Origin: Bacteroidales bacterium
Lineage (GTDB): Bacteria; Bacteroidota; Bacteroidia; Bacteroidales; Azobacteroidaceae
DNA: 64,000 nucleotides
Reading direction: 5' to 3'
NCBI GenBank assembly: GCA_003851245.1
Contig: BHEP01000001.1
Coordinates: 62,001 to 126,000, forward strand
A program made the position numbers and the translations under genes. Positions 8,281 through 18,017 of the stretch are shown piece by piece (within the stretch, counting starts at the first letter, position 1; the number at the start of each line of letters is the position of its first letter). The notes beneath the pieces were generated by a model. The model was not told the origin of the DNA. It searched no databases and worked only from the letters and a program-made list of their open reading frames with translations.

Positions 8281-9036
8281 TTATGGGTTCAATATTTTTT
8301 TTAGCCATTTGGGCTTCCCTTTAATTTTTTTTAGGCTTTCCTCCGAGGCATTTTGCTGTGCCTCTTTTTTTGAAAAGCCAGTACCCGTGCCAGCTTCTAT
8401 AGAATTGAGGTAGGCAATAGTAACAAAAATAGGGAGTTTTTCTTTTTCTGAAACATCTTCAAAAAAATCAAATGTCAGTGCTATCTTATTTTTCTGACAC
8501 CATTCAAGAAGTTTGGACTTGAAATTAAGTTCTTTTTTTGCCAGATCATCAATATTAAGATGCTTATCGACAATCTTTTTTTTAACAAACTCGGAAGTTT
8601 TGTCATATCCCTTATCAAGATATATTGCGCCAATAAGAGCTTCCAAGGCATTTCCCAAGATATGGCTTTTTTGTGTTTGAGTCCTCGAAGAGCTAACCAA
8701 TACCTGCGCCAGGCCTAATTTGGACGCAATATTATCCAAGCTCTCTCTCTTTACAATCTTAGAGCGTGTGTTGGTTAGAAAACCTTCTTTTTTATTGCTA
8801 TACCTACTAAAAACAATATCTGCTATAATGGAGCTAAGTACAGCATCGCCCAAAAATTCCAGTCTCTCGTTATTGATGTATTTTCCAGCCTCATCTTTTT
8901 TTGAAGACGATCTATGCCTTAAAGCTTCTTCATACAAAAGAATGTTTTTAGGCACAAAGCCCAAAATATCATAGAAATAAGAATAAGACTCTTTTTTTCT
9001 AAAGAGCCTTATTCTTTTAAGTATTTTTAGAATCAC
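8281..9036 (-). CDS. rnc: Ribonuclease III
   Basis: Cleaves double-stranded RNA, including rRNA precursors. The 251-residue protein has the RNase III signature NERLEFLGDAVLS at about 56-68, with catalytic Glu and Asp, the second acidic motif ALIGAIYLDKGY, and a C-terminal double-stranded-RNA-binding domain ending in KKEAQQNASEESL. About 20 extra N-terminal residues precede the core, common in this phylum. It follows fabF by one base in the acpP-fabF-rnc order typical of Bacteroidales, so it is expressed with fatty-acid genes. Confidence 0.95.
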   Translation of the reverse strand: MILKILKRIRLFRKKESYSYFYDILGFVPKNILLYEEALRHRSSSKKDEAGKYINNERLEFLGDAVLSSIIADIVFSRYSNKKEGFLTNTRSKIVKRESLDNIASKLGLAQVLVSSSRTQTQKSHILGNALEALIGAIYLDKGYDKTSEFVKKKIVDKHLNIDDLAKKELNFKSKLLEWCQKNKIALTFDFFEDVSEKEKLPIFVTIAYLNSIEAGTGTGFSKKEAQQNASEESLKKIKGKPKWLKKILNP

Positions 9037-9037
9037 T

Positions 9038-10300
9038 CTATTTCTCGAATTTTTTTACTATTAAGCAAGCATTATGTCCTCCAAAACCAAAGGTGTTGGA
9101 AAGAGCCGCTCTAACATCTCTTTTTTGAGCCTTATTAAAAGTATAATTCAGCTTGTAATCGATTTCTGGATCCTCGTCTCCCTCAGTAAAATTGATAGTA
9201 GGTGGAATTATACCATTCTTAACAGCCAAAATACATGCCATTGCCTCCACTGCACCTGCAGCTCCCAGCATATGACCAGTCATTGACTTGGTAGAACTGA
9301 TATTTAGCTTGTAGGCATGTTCGCCAAAAACCTCCTTTATTGCCTTAGATTCTGAGGGGTCACCTACGGGTGTGGATGTGCCATGAACATTGATATAGTC
9401 AATATCTTCGGGGGTCATTTCTGCATCTTCCAAGCAGTTGCGCATCACCAACATCGCTCCCAATCCATCGGGATGAGAAGCTGTAAGGTGGTAGGCATCT
9501 GCCGACATACCGCCGCCGCCAATTTCCGCATAAATTTTTGCTCCTCTGGCAAGAGCATGCTCCATCTCTTCCAAGATAAGGCATACAGCTCCTTCTGCCA
9601 TTACAAATCCATCGCGACTTGCGCTAAAAGGTCGCGAAGCAGTTTCTGGAGAGTTGTTGCGCGTAGAGAGTGCCGTAAGGGCATTGAATCCCCCAACGCC
9701 AGAGATTGTTATTGCCGCTTCAGATCCACCCGTAACAATGACATTGGCCTTACCCAAACGAATAAGGTTGAATGCGTCAATTGCCCCATTGGTAGACGAT
9801 GCACAAGCTGACACTGTGCCATAGTTAGGACCCCTAAAACCATATATCATCGAAATATGACCGGCGGCAATGTCGCCTATCATTTTAGGAATGAAAAATG
9901 GATTAAACTTAGGCCCCATATCTTGGTTAAGGTAATAATTACCCACCTCACTTTCAAATGTTCCAATACCACCTATTCCTGCAGAGAAAACAACCCCTAT
10001 CTTGTCAAGATTTTCTTTTTCCAAATCAAATCCTGCATCTTCGATGGCTTCTTTTGCCGACACTACTGCCAGCTGAGAATAGCGATCAAATTTTCTGAGT
10101 TCTTTACGTTCAAAATGCTCGTTGGGATCAAATCCCTTTACTTCACAAGCAAATTGAGTCTTGCATTTAGAGGCATCGAATAAGGTAATAGGCTTAGCGC
10201 CACTCACCCCATTGATCATAGCGTCCCATGTAGATGCGACATTACTTCCAATAGGAGTGATAGCTCCTAAGCCTGTTACTACTACTCTTTTTAATTCCAT
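9038..10300 (-). CDS. fabF: 3-oxoacyl-[acyl-carrier-protein] synthase II
   Basis: Condenses malonyl-ACP with acyl-ACP to extend fatty acids. The 420-residue thiolase-fold protein begins RRVVVTGLGAITPIG-like (ELKRVVVTGLGAITPIGSN). The active-site Cys is in TVSACASSTN near 160-170, the two catalytic His are in NVHGTSTPVGD and KSMTGHMLGAAG, and the C-terminal NTFGFGGHNA is present. This Cys-His-His set marks an elongating KAS I/II enzyme; the full length and operon with acpP favour FabF. It lies between acpP (22 nt) and rnc (1 nt). Confidence 0.95.
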   Translation of the reverse strand: MELKRVVVTGLGAITPIGSNVASTWDAMINGVSGAKPITLFDASKCKTQFACEVKGFDPNEHFERKELRKFDRYSQLAVVSAKEAIEDAGFDLEKENLDKIGVVFSAGIGGIGTFESEVGNYYLNQDMGPKFNPFFIPKMIGDIAAGHISMIYGFRGPNYGTVSACASSTNGAIDAFNLIRLGKANVIVTGGSEAAITISGVGGFNALTALSTRNNSPETASRPFSASRDGFVMAEGAVCLILEEMEHALARGAKIYAEIGGGGMSADAYHLTASHPDGLGAMLVMRNCLEDAEMTPEDIDYINVHGTSTPVGDPSESKAIKEVFGEHAYKLNISSTKSMTGHMLGAAGAVEAMACILAVKNGIIPPTINFTEGDEDPEIDYKLNYTFNKAQKRDVRAALSNTFGFGGHNACLIVKKFEK

Positions 10301-10322
10301 AAGGTTTTAAAATACGAGTTTT

Positions 10323-10559
10323 TTACTTTACGTTTTCTTCAATATAAGAAACAGCGTCACCAACGGTGCCTATTTTCTCAGCCTGATCGTCAGGAATAGA
10401 GATTCCAAATTCTTTCTCAAATTCCATAATTAACTCTACTGTGTCCAGAGAGTCTGCTCCTAAGTCATTTGTAAAGCTGGCTTCGTTTGTCACTTCTGAT
10501 TCTTCAACACTTAATTTATCAACGATAATAGCTTTTACTCTTGATGCAATTTCAGACAT
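10323..10559 (-). CDS. acpP: Acyl carrier protein
   Basis: A 78-residue, highly acidic four-helix protein that carries acyl chains on 4'-phosphopantetheine. The attachment Ser37 is in the invariant [15 protein letters not shown]. Normal length and charge. First gene of acpP-fabF-rnc. A near-consensus minus-strand box (TTACTTTG, 10611-10618) about 52 nt upstream could be its promoter, facing a plus-strand TATTTTTG box at 10598-10605. Confidence 0.96.
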   Translation of the reverse strand: MSEIASRVKAIIVDKLSVEESEVTNEASFTNDLGADSLDTVELIMEFEKEFGISIPDDQAEKIGTVGDAVSYIEENVK

Positions 10560-10701
10560 AAAATTTAAATTTTAATTAATAATAAAATAATTGTTTCTAT
10601 TTTTGCACTGCAAAGTAAGGTATTATTCTTGAGATAAAAAACAAAATAAGGAAATAATTGCACAAATAACATTATTGTGTGCAGATAATTACATATAAAT
10701 T

Positions 10702-11295
10702 ATGAATATAAAAGTGGCAATTTTTGCCTCCGGTTCGGGCTCAAATGCAGAGAATATAGTAAGCTACTTTAATGATAAAGAATGGATTAGCATTCCTTTT
10801 ATCATTAGCAACAAAGCGGAGGCTTTTGTACATCAGCGAGCAAAAGCTATGGAAATAAAATCTTTCAGTTTTTGCAAAAAAGAGGACTTTGAAAATGGAT
10901 GTGTATTGAAGTTTTTGAAAGAAAGAAATATAGACTTTATAGTATTGGCGGGATTTTTACTGAAAATACCGGAAAATCTCATAGATGCCTTTCCCAACAA
11001 AATCATAAATATACACCCGGCCCTACTCCCTAAATATGGGGGCAAGGGAATGTATGGAGATCGCGTTCATCAGGCAGCAATAGATGCTGGCGAAATGGAA
11101 ACAGGAATTTCCATTCACCTAGTCAATGAGCAGTATGATCAGGGACGTATCCTCTTTCAAGCCTCCTGCCCTATCGACAAACAAGATGCGGTGCTTGATG
11201 TCGCTAAAAAAGTCCATGAGCTAGAATACAAATACTTCCCTAAAGTGCTAGAAGAGTATTTCAAAAATGGAGTGACAAATAAAAGCACATGCTGA
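10702..11295 (+). CDS. purN: Phosphoribosylglycinamide formyltransferase
   Basis: Third step of purine synthesis: transfers a formyl group from 10-formyl-THF to GAR. The 197-residue protein has the N-terminal phosphate-binding ASGSGSNAENI at 9-19 and the catalytic stretch INIHPALLPKYGGKGMYG near 98-115, containing the Asn-His pair. The substrate Asp is expected in ETGISIHLVNEQYDQG. It is divergent from acpP and monocistronic in appearance. purL lies 27 kb away, so purine genes are scattered here. Confidence 0.94.
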   Translation: MNIKVAIFASGSGSNAENIVSYFNDKEWISIPFIISNKAEAFVHQRAKAMEIKSFSFCKKEDFENGCVLKFLKERNIDFIVLAGFLLKIPENLIDAFPNKIINIHPALLPKYGGKGMYGDRVHQAAIDAGEMETGISIHLVNEQYDQGRILFQASCPIDKQDAVLDVAKKVHELEYKYFPKVLEEYFKNGVTNKSTC

Positions 11296-11372
11296 TTTAA
11301 TCAAATAAATAGATATGCTTGTAAAAAAGGGCAATTAAATATGCAATTCTTCCTGTTCTCATTTTTTAAGAC

Positions 11373-11380
11373 TAACTTTG
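11373..11380 (+). promoter_or_regulatory. -7 box of outer-membrane protein-hemW operon
   Basis: TAACTTTG, 41 nt before ATG 11422. It lies inside the N-terminal extension of the longer frame starting at 11341, arguing against that start. Confidence 0.6.
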
Positions 11381-11421
11381 TTTTTACTTATTATAAACAA
11401 AGTAGCAGTAAACGATTAATT

Positions 11422-12264
11422 ATGAAACTTGACATGAAACTATTTATTAAAAGCGGCTTAGCCTGCTGCAGGCTCTGCATAATCGTATTATCCTTACTCT
11501 TGGTAAGCCTCCATACTTATGGGCAAAAAGATATAGCTCATAAAAAAGGGGATTTTTTTGTCTACTGGGGATGGAATCTTGATGCCTATACCCACTCCGA
11601 CATACGTTTCTGGGGAAACGATTACGATTTTATGCTGCATGATGTAAATGCTAGCGACAGACAAAGTCGCATGAATTACCACAACTACCTACAGCCAAAT
11701 CGAGTAACCATTCCACAAACCAACTTCCGTCTTGGATATTTTATTAAAGACAATCTAGCCCTATCTTTTGGGGTGGATCATATGAAATATGTTATGGAAA
11801 AAGACCAGGTGGTAAGGGCTGTGGGCTATAACAATCGCCCTGGCTATGAACAGATTGGCGACAGGGACTTAAAACTTACAGAGGATTTTCTCCAATTTGA
11901 ACACACTGATGGTCTTAATTACATAAATTTTGAGATTGAAAATTATAAGAATTTATATACCAAAGATTTCTTTAAACTCAATGCCCTTGTAGGAGGAGGT
12001 GCCGGATTCTTGTTGCCAAGAACCAATGCTACCCTCATGGACTTCGAGCGACACGATGATTTTCATCTTGCTGGATGGGGTATTGCAGCAAAAATAGGTA
12101 TTGAATTTTCTTTTTGGAACGTGTTTTCTCTACGCTCCGAAGGCAAACAAGGATATATAGACATGCCAAATATACGTACCACAAAATTCAAAGAAGATAA
12201 GGCCTCTCAGCATTTCTTTTTTGCCCAACTCAATTATACTCTGGGCTTCAACTGGAGATTTTGA
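11422..12264 (+). CDS. Predicted outer-membrane beta-barrel protein, unrecognised family
   Basis: A 280-residue exported protein from ATG 11422 (a second ATG at 11434 is possible). A basic start is followed by a hydrophobic run (CIIVLSLLLVSLHTYGQ), a clear signal peptide with cleavage near residue 33. The mature part alternates hydrophobic and polar residues, is rich in Tyr, Trp, Asn and Gly, and ends LNYTLGFNWRF, an aromatic C-terminal residue as in outer-membrane barrels. I do not recognise the family. Its TGA stop overlaps the ATG of hemW (TGATG), so the two are translationally coupled, which need not mean shared function. Confidence 0.75.
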   Translation: MKLDMKLFIKSGLACCRLCIIVLSLLLVSLHTYGQKDIAHKKGDFFVYWGWNLDAYTHSDIRFWGNDYDFMLHDVNASDRQSRMNYHNYLQPNRVTIPQTNFRLGYFIKDNLALSFGVDHMKYVMEKDQVVRAVGYNNRPGYEQIGDRDLKLTEDFLQFEHTDGLNYINFEIENYKNLYTKDFFKLNALVGGGAGFLLPRTNATLMDFERHDDFHLAGWGIAAKIGIEFSFWNVFSLRSEGKQGYIDMPNIRTTKFKEDKASQHFFFAQLNYTLGFNWRF

Positions 12265-13388
12265 TGGCTGGTATATATATACACATACCTTTCTGTAAAA
12301 CCAGATGTACTTATTGCGATTTCTTTTCTTCTACCTCCATGAACGAAAAGGAGGCGTATATTGATGCCCTTTGCAAAGAATTGTTTTTAAGAAAAGATTA
12401 TCTGCAAAAACAAAAAATTAAAAGCCTGTATTTTGGAGGAGGAACTCCCTCGCAACTTTCAATTGCTGATTTTAAACGCATCTTTGATGCTGTTTATACT
12501 TGCTTTGATCTCTCTTTAGTGCAAGAAATTACCTTGGAGGCAAATCCCGACGACCTCAATGCCCAATACTTACAAGGACTAGCAAAACTTCCTTTCAACA
12601 GAATTAGCCTGGGCATACAGAGCTTTCAGGACCAAGAGCTGCACTTACTAAAGCGACGACACAATGCTCAGGCTGCAATAATTGCTGTGCAAGATTGTCG
12701 CAATGCTGGATTCAACAATATAAGTATAGACTTAATGTATGGACTGCCGGGACAAACCATGGAGATATGGGAAAATAATCTAAGCCAAGCAATTAGATTA
12801 AATGTGCAACACATATCTGCTTATCACCTTATATATGAGGAAGGCACTGTACTATACAAACTGCTGAAAGAAAACACAATAAAAGACATAGACGAAAATC
12901 TTAGCCTCGCCATGTTTGAAAAAATGATGGACACGCTCGATGAAGCTGGATTTGAACACTACGAAATTTCAAGTTTTGCAAAAAATGGATTAGTCGCCAA
13001 GCACAATTCTTCTTATTGGGACGGAACACATTACCTAGGAATTGGCAGCGCGGCACACTCCTATGATGGAAAAAGCAGGCAATGGAATATTTCTGAACTA
13101 CAAACATACATTGAAAGCATAGAAAAAGGTGAACTCGCAATGGAATTGGAAGTAATGGATATAAAACAGAACTACCAAGATTATATACTTACACGACTAA
13201 GAACAAAAAAAGGAATCAATATCAATGAATTGGAGATGCTTTTTGGAGAAGAAATAAAAGCGCACTTTCTCAAAAAAATAGATAGCTATATAAAAAATGC
13301 TACAGTCTGCCAAATAAAAAATGTGTACTCATTGACCAGGAAAGGAATATTCATATCGGATGGTATAATGAGTGGCTTATTTATTTGA
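12264..13388 (+). CDS. hemW: Radical SAM heme chaperone HemW
   Basis: HemW (formerly called oxygen-independent coproporphyrinogen oxidase-like) binds heme and a 4Fe-4S cluster. Starting at ATG 12264 the protein is 374 residues. Cluster ligands Cys11, Cys15 and Cys18 are in CKTRCTYC, followed by Phe rather than the extra Cys of true HemN. The SAM-binding FGGGTPSQL is near 59-67, and a C-terminal HemN_C region covers about 290-370. The missing fourth Cys of the CxxxCxxCxC pattern separates it from HemN. Confidence 0.92.
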   Translation: MAGIYIHIPFCKTRCTYCDFFSSTSMNEKEAYIDALCKELFLRKDYLQKQKIKSLYFGGGTPSQLSIADFKRIFDAVYTCFDLSLVQEITLEANPDDLNAQYLQGLAKLPFNRISLGIQSFQDQELHLLKRRHNAQAAIIAVQDCRNAGFNNISIDLMYGLPGQTMEIWENNLSQAIRLNVQHISAYHLIYEEGTVLYKLLKENTIKDIDENLSLAMFEKMMDTLDEAGFEHYEISSFAKNGLVAKHNSSYWDGTHYLGIGSAAHSYDGKSRQWNISELQTYIESIEKGELAMELEVMDIKQNYQDYILTRLRTKKGININELEMLFGEEIKAHFLKKIDSYIKNATVCQIKNVYSLTRKGIFISDGIMSGLFI

Positions 13389-13605
13389 AAAAATAAACTA
13401 CTCATTATAAACAACTTAACTACTTTTTTAAAAAAAACAAACAAAAAAAATATCTTTTTTAAAAACATTTTACCCCTTTGTTTGTTTTATATACAGAAAG
13501 AGGGCTAAGAGAAGCTATCTACTTTCTATTGTTAATCTCAAGTATGACACATATAAATCATGAACATTAACCAAAACCTTGATTTATTTCTTGTTCAAAA
13601 GCAGT

Positions 13606-13634
13606 AAGCACCCCTATCAGGGGTGCTTATTTTG
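13606..13634 (+). terminator. Intrinsic terminator, possibly of a small RNA
   Basis: 9-bp stem AAGCACCCC/GGGGTGCTT with 5-nt loop, followed by ATTTTG. It stands 218 nt beyond the hemW stop, unusually far. The 200 nt before it have no gene. They contain AT-rich tracts, a possible AGAAAG/CTTTCT hairpin around 13495-13530 and the segment TTAACCAAAACCTT near 13568, whose complement occurs in small RNA 2 at 51.0 kb. Either a long hemW 3' UTR or a separate RNA ends here; no consensus promoter was found. Confidence 0.7.
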
Positions 13635-13643
13635 TAATAGCCC

Positions 13644-13880
13644 CTACCAAGCCGAAGGCATCTCCTTGCATCCATATTTAGCAATCGCATCTTCTAAGAC
13701 CTGGGCACACCATTCAGCACTCATAGCATTAGATACAGACCAGCCTACGGCGTAGCGACTGTGCAAATCAATAATGGCTGTAAAGCGTAGAACCCCATAA
13801 AAAGGAGTGTAATCCACTCCTATATGGGCATATAAAACTTTAGTGTCCACTGTATTGCTGGATGACCAAAAGACTACCAC
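13644..13880 (-). pseudogene. IS3-family transposase (rve integrase) remnant
   Basis: A 78-codon frame whose middle reads FTAIIDLHSRYAVGWSVSN, then WCAQVLEDAIAKYG, unmistakably the DDE integrase core of IS3 OrfB proteins: the first catalytic Asp is in AIIDLHSR. Everything downstream (second Asp, final Glu) and most of the N-terminus is missing, and the flanking codons look degraded. It is therefore an inactive fragment. No matching terminal repeats were found at its edges, although an imperfect inverted repeat lies 100 nt to the right. Confidence 0.88.
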
Positions 13881-13979
13881 CTAAAGAAAACCCAATATTT
13901 GCAGGTGGCGGCAATAGGAGGAGTCAAGTGAATGCTATCAAGGATATTAGGTATTGTGTGCTGATAATAAGATGATCTA

Positions 13980-14051
13980 ATCGCTTGAAATGCGTTTTGC
14001 TAAGTATTAATTTTTTGAATGATTATTATAGCAAGGCTATTTCCAAGCGAT
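13980..14051. repeat. Imperfect inverted repeat near transposase remnant
   Basis: Arms of 22 nt (13980-14001 and 14030-14051) share ATCGCTTG at the outer ends, then AAAT, and TTGCT/AGCAA at the inner ends, separated by 28 nt of AT-rich DNA. It could be the joined or internal termini of a lost insertion element, or a cruciform in the promoter region of the sigma-factor gene at 14118. Confidence 0.55.
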
Positions 14052-14117
14052 ATTTAGTGGATACTTAAAATTTCACGAAAAAAATTGCTACATTTACAGC
14101 AAAATAGATCAGTGCTT

Positions 14118-14675
14118 ATGGAGATGTATAATGAAGAGGAGGTTCTATCCTTGCTGAAAAGCAAGGATGAGGGGCAGAATAAAAAAGCTTTTGGGAGGCT
14201 TGTTTCTTTTTATAGCGAGAAACTTTATTGGCAGATTCGCAAAATGGTTCTCTCGCATGATGATGCTAACGATTTATTGCAAAACACATTTATAAAGGCC
14301 TGGACAAGCATTCATCTCTTTAGAGGCGAGGCAAAGCTATCTACCTGGCTCTATAAGATAGCTATCAATGAGAGTATTACCTTTTTGAACCGCCAGAGAA
14401 GTATGAATAATATCTCCTTAGACGATTCTGATGTTTTTTTGCTCGACAGACTGCAATCCTCAGACTACTTTGATGGCGATGCCTTACAAATAAAATTTCA
14501 AAAAGCATTGCTGCTACTGCCAGCAAAACAGCGCCTGGTGTTTAATATGCGCTATTTTGATGAAATGCCTTACGAAAAAATTGCTGATATTTCGGGAACC
14601 TCCATTGGAGCTCTTAAGGCATCGTATCACCATGCTATGAAAAAAATACGAGCTTTTATATTAGAAGAGGATTAA
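14118..14675 (+). CDS. ECF-type RNA polymerase sigma factor
   Basis: A 185-residue sigma-70 family protein. Region 2 is seen in FYSEKLYWQIRKMVLSHDDA and LLQNTFIKAWTSIHLFRGEA; KLSTWLYKIAINESITFLNR follows. Region 4, in the C-terminal half, has LLLPAKQRLVFNMRYFDEM and YEKIADISGTSIGALKASY (helix-turn-helix). ATG 14118 was chosen over the TTG at 14085 because the latter would sit over a TACATTTA promoter-like box. It is followed by a one-membrane-span protein and a small periplasmic protein, a common Bacteroidales arrangement of sigma, anti-sigma and regulon member. That arrangement implies an envelope-sensing role and probable autoregulation. Confidence 0.92.
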   Translation: MEMYNEEEVLSLLKSKDEGQNKKAFGRLVSFYSEKLYWQIRKMVLSHDDANDLLQNTFIKAWTSIHLFRGEAKLSTWLYKIAINESITFLNRQRSMNNISLDDSDVFLLDRLQSSDYFDGDALQIKFQKALLLLPAKQRLVFNMRYFDEMPYEKIADISGTSIGALKASYHHAMKKIRAFILEED

Positions 14676-14740
14676 AATTAGAAGAAGATTAAACTTTAGC
14701 ATAAATTGAGAGTCAGACAGATACAATAAAAAAAACAGAG

Positions 14741-15097
14741 ATGAAAAAAGAAGATATAGATCAGATTACTAAAACGAATCCTTTTAAGGTTCCTGAAGCT
14801 TATTTCGAGAACTTTTCTACACAGCTCATGTCAAGCCTTCCAGATGTGGTAAAAGAAGAGCCGCAGGAAGTTAAATTGTGGCAGAAGATGAAACCTTGGG
14901 TTTATATGGCTGCAATGTTTATTGGAATGACTCTGATGATAAAAATATTTATAGGAGACACTGCAAGTATGGAGAAGGGTGTTTTGGCAAGTAAAGATTT
15001 GTCGATTAGCGAAATCGATGAGTTTTATGCTTACTACCAAAATCAGTTTGATACCCAAGACCTGCATGAATCCTTGTTTTTTGACGAAGATTTTTAG
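14741..15097 (+). CDS. Putative anti-sigma factor, single-pass membrane protein
   Basis: A 118-residue protein: a cytoplasmic N-terminus with NPFKVPEAYFENF at about 12-24, a single membrane span at about 52-70 (VYMAAMFIGMTLMIKIFIG), and an acidic Tyr/Glu/Asp-rich periplasmic tail. The NPFKVPEGYFE-like motif recurs in small membrane proteins encoded after ECF sigma genes in Bacteroidota. Together with the position 65 nt after the sigma gene, this suggests an anti-sigma factor. No zinc-binding HxxxCxxC motif is present, so it is not a ZAS-type anti-sigma. Assignment is inference from context. Confidence 0.65.
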   Translation: MKKEDIDQITKTNPFKVPEAYFENFSTQLMSSLPDVVKEEPQEVKLWQKMKPWVYMAAMFIGMTLMIKIFIGDTASMEKGVLASKDLSISEIDEFYAYYQNQFDTQDLHESLFFDEDF

Positions 15098-15170
15098 ACT
15101 TTTTTAGCAGGCCCTAATTGGGCTGTTTATTCTAAAATTATTAAAAAAATCATTTAAAAATTAAAAACTC

Positions 15171-15626
15171 ATGAAAAAAAGAGTCGTTTTGATACTTAGT
15201 TCCTTATTATTTTTATTTTCTGCGGTAACATTTGCCCAAGAGGGTAGGGGATCAAGAGATAAGGATGGAAGAGATGTTCAAAGAAAAGCTAAATTTGAGC
15301 AATTTAAAGAAAAGAGGCATGAGTATATCTCCAAGGAGATGGCACTTACCGACAAGGAATCGCTTTTATTTTGGCCGCTTTGTGACGAACTTCAAGAGAA
15401 AAAGTTTGAGCTCAATCGTTCGCTTAGGAGAGACGACCGCAAAAGTGCAATTTCAGAGTCTGATTATGATAAGATGCTTGATGATTATATTGATGTAAAG
15501 CTCAAAGAAGCAAAATTAGATAGGGATTATTTCGAAAAATTTAGGACGGTTATTCCTGCAGAGAAGGTCTTAAAATACATCAGAGCAGAGCGATATGTTG
15601 CACGAAGTTTTTTTGAGAAAAAATAG
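15171..15626 (+). CDS. Small periplasmic protein, Spy/CpxP-like in character
   Basis: A 151-residue protein with a clear signal peptide (basic MKKR start, hydrophobic run, cleavage after FAQ at about 22). The mature part is extremely charged and helical, with repeats of Lys/Arg/Glu and the stretch LTDKESLLFWPLCDELQEK, which resembles the LTxxQ-type and FWPLYNEL motifs in Bacteroidota sigma-regulated periplasmic proteins. It is third in the sigma/anti-sigma cluster. A chaperone-like or signal-damping role as for Spy/CpxP is plausible but not shown by sequence. Confidence 0.6.
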   Translation: MKKRVVLILSSLLFLFSAVTFAQEGRGSRDKDGRDVQRKAKFEQFKEKRHEYISKEMALTDKESLLFWPLCDELQEKKFELNRSLRRDDRKSAISESDYDKMLDDYIDVKLKEAKLDRDYFEKFRTVIPAEKVLKYIRAERYVARSFFEKK

Positions 15627-15638
15627 TTGTCTTAACTA

Positions 15639-16193
15639 TTAAACTTCCATTTTGGGTATTTTATATGCTTTAAGTTCTTTGCAAAGTAATTTAGCCTTCC
15701 CATCACAATAATAATTGAGCAAGGCCCAAAATTTTTCTCCATGATTCATTTCTTTGGTATGACATAATTCGTGTAGAATGACGTAATCAATAAGATGCTC
15801 TGGTAAGAGCATAAGATAAAAAGACAAATTAATGTTTTTAGATGAAGAGCAAGACCCCCAGCGGGTTTTGCTCTTACTTATTTTAAATTCTTGAAACTCA
15901 AAATTATATTTCTCAGCAAGTTCTTTTGCCCTATAAGGTATTGTTTGATGAGCTATGATATACAAATCGAATATTTCTTCTCGGCTGATGCTAGGAGTCT
16001 TATCTTTCTCTTGATTTTCAATTAGAATCTCCCGATGTTTATGAAATATTTGAGCCGCTTCTTTGTACGATCCATTCGGAGGCAATGTAACTATTACTTT
16101 GCCATTTCTGATCTTGATAATATAGCGTTTTGCACGAATGTTTGTGTTGAATGTAACGACACCTAATATGGGGTCAATAATAGTTCTCGTCAA
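15639..16193 (-). CDS. YgjP-like metallopeptidase domain protein (DUF45, SprT-like fold)
   Basis: A 184-residue cytoplasmic protein with the zinc-peptidase motif HELCHTKEMNHGEKFW near 137-152 (HExxH plus the third His ligand region) and the family motif KSKTRWGSCSSSKNINLS. These define the YgjP/DUF45 group, often annotated as M48-family. Substrates are unknown; family members often neighbour type I restriction systems, but none is here. The start is TTG at 16193: no in-frame ATG exists near, and N-terminal residues TIIDPILGVVTF align with family starts. The 5' region holds a (TTAC)10 microsatellite. Confidence 0.83.
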   Translation of the reverse strand: MTRTIIDPILGVVTFNTNIRAKRYIIKIRNGKVIVTLPPNGSYKEAAQIFHKHREILIENQEKDKTPSISREEIFDLYIIAHQTIPYRAKELAEKYNFEFQEFKISKSKTRWGSCSSSKNINLSFYLMLLPEHLIDYVILHELCHTKEMNHGEKFWALLNYYCDGKAKLLCKELKAYKIPKMEV

Positions 16194-16235
16194 TGTACTG
16201 AGTTTGTTTTTAAATTTATTGGTACTTATTACTTA

Positions 16236-17965
<1,730 letters not shown>

Positions 17966-18017
17966 GATTATTTTGTTTTTATAGATATTTTAATTACAAA
18001 TGATTATCAATAATTAT

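Noticed and set aside
11341-11421. N-terminal extension of the outer-membrane protein
   Set aside because: A promoter box (TAACTTTG) lies within it, and the signal peptide only makes sense from ATG 11422 or 11434.
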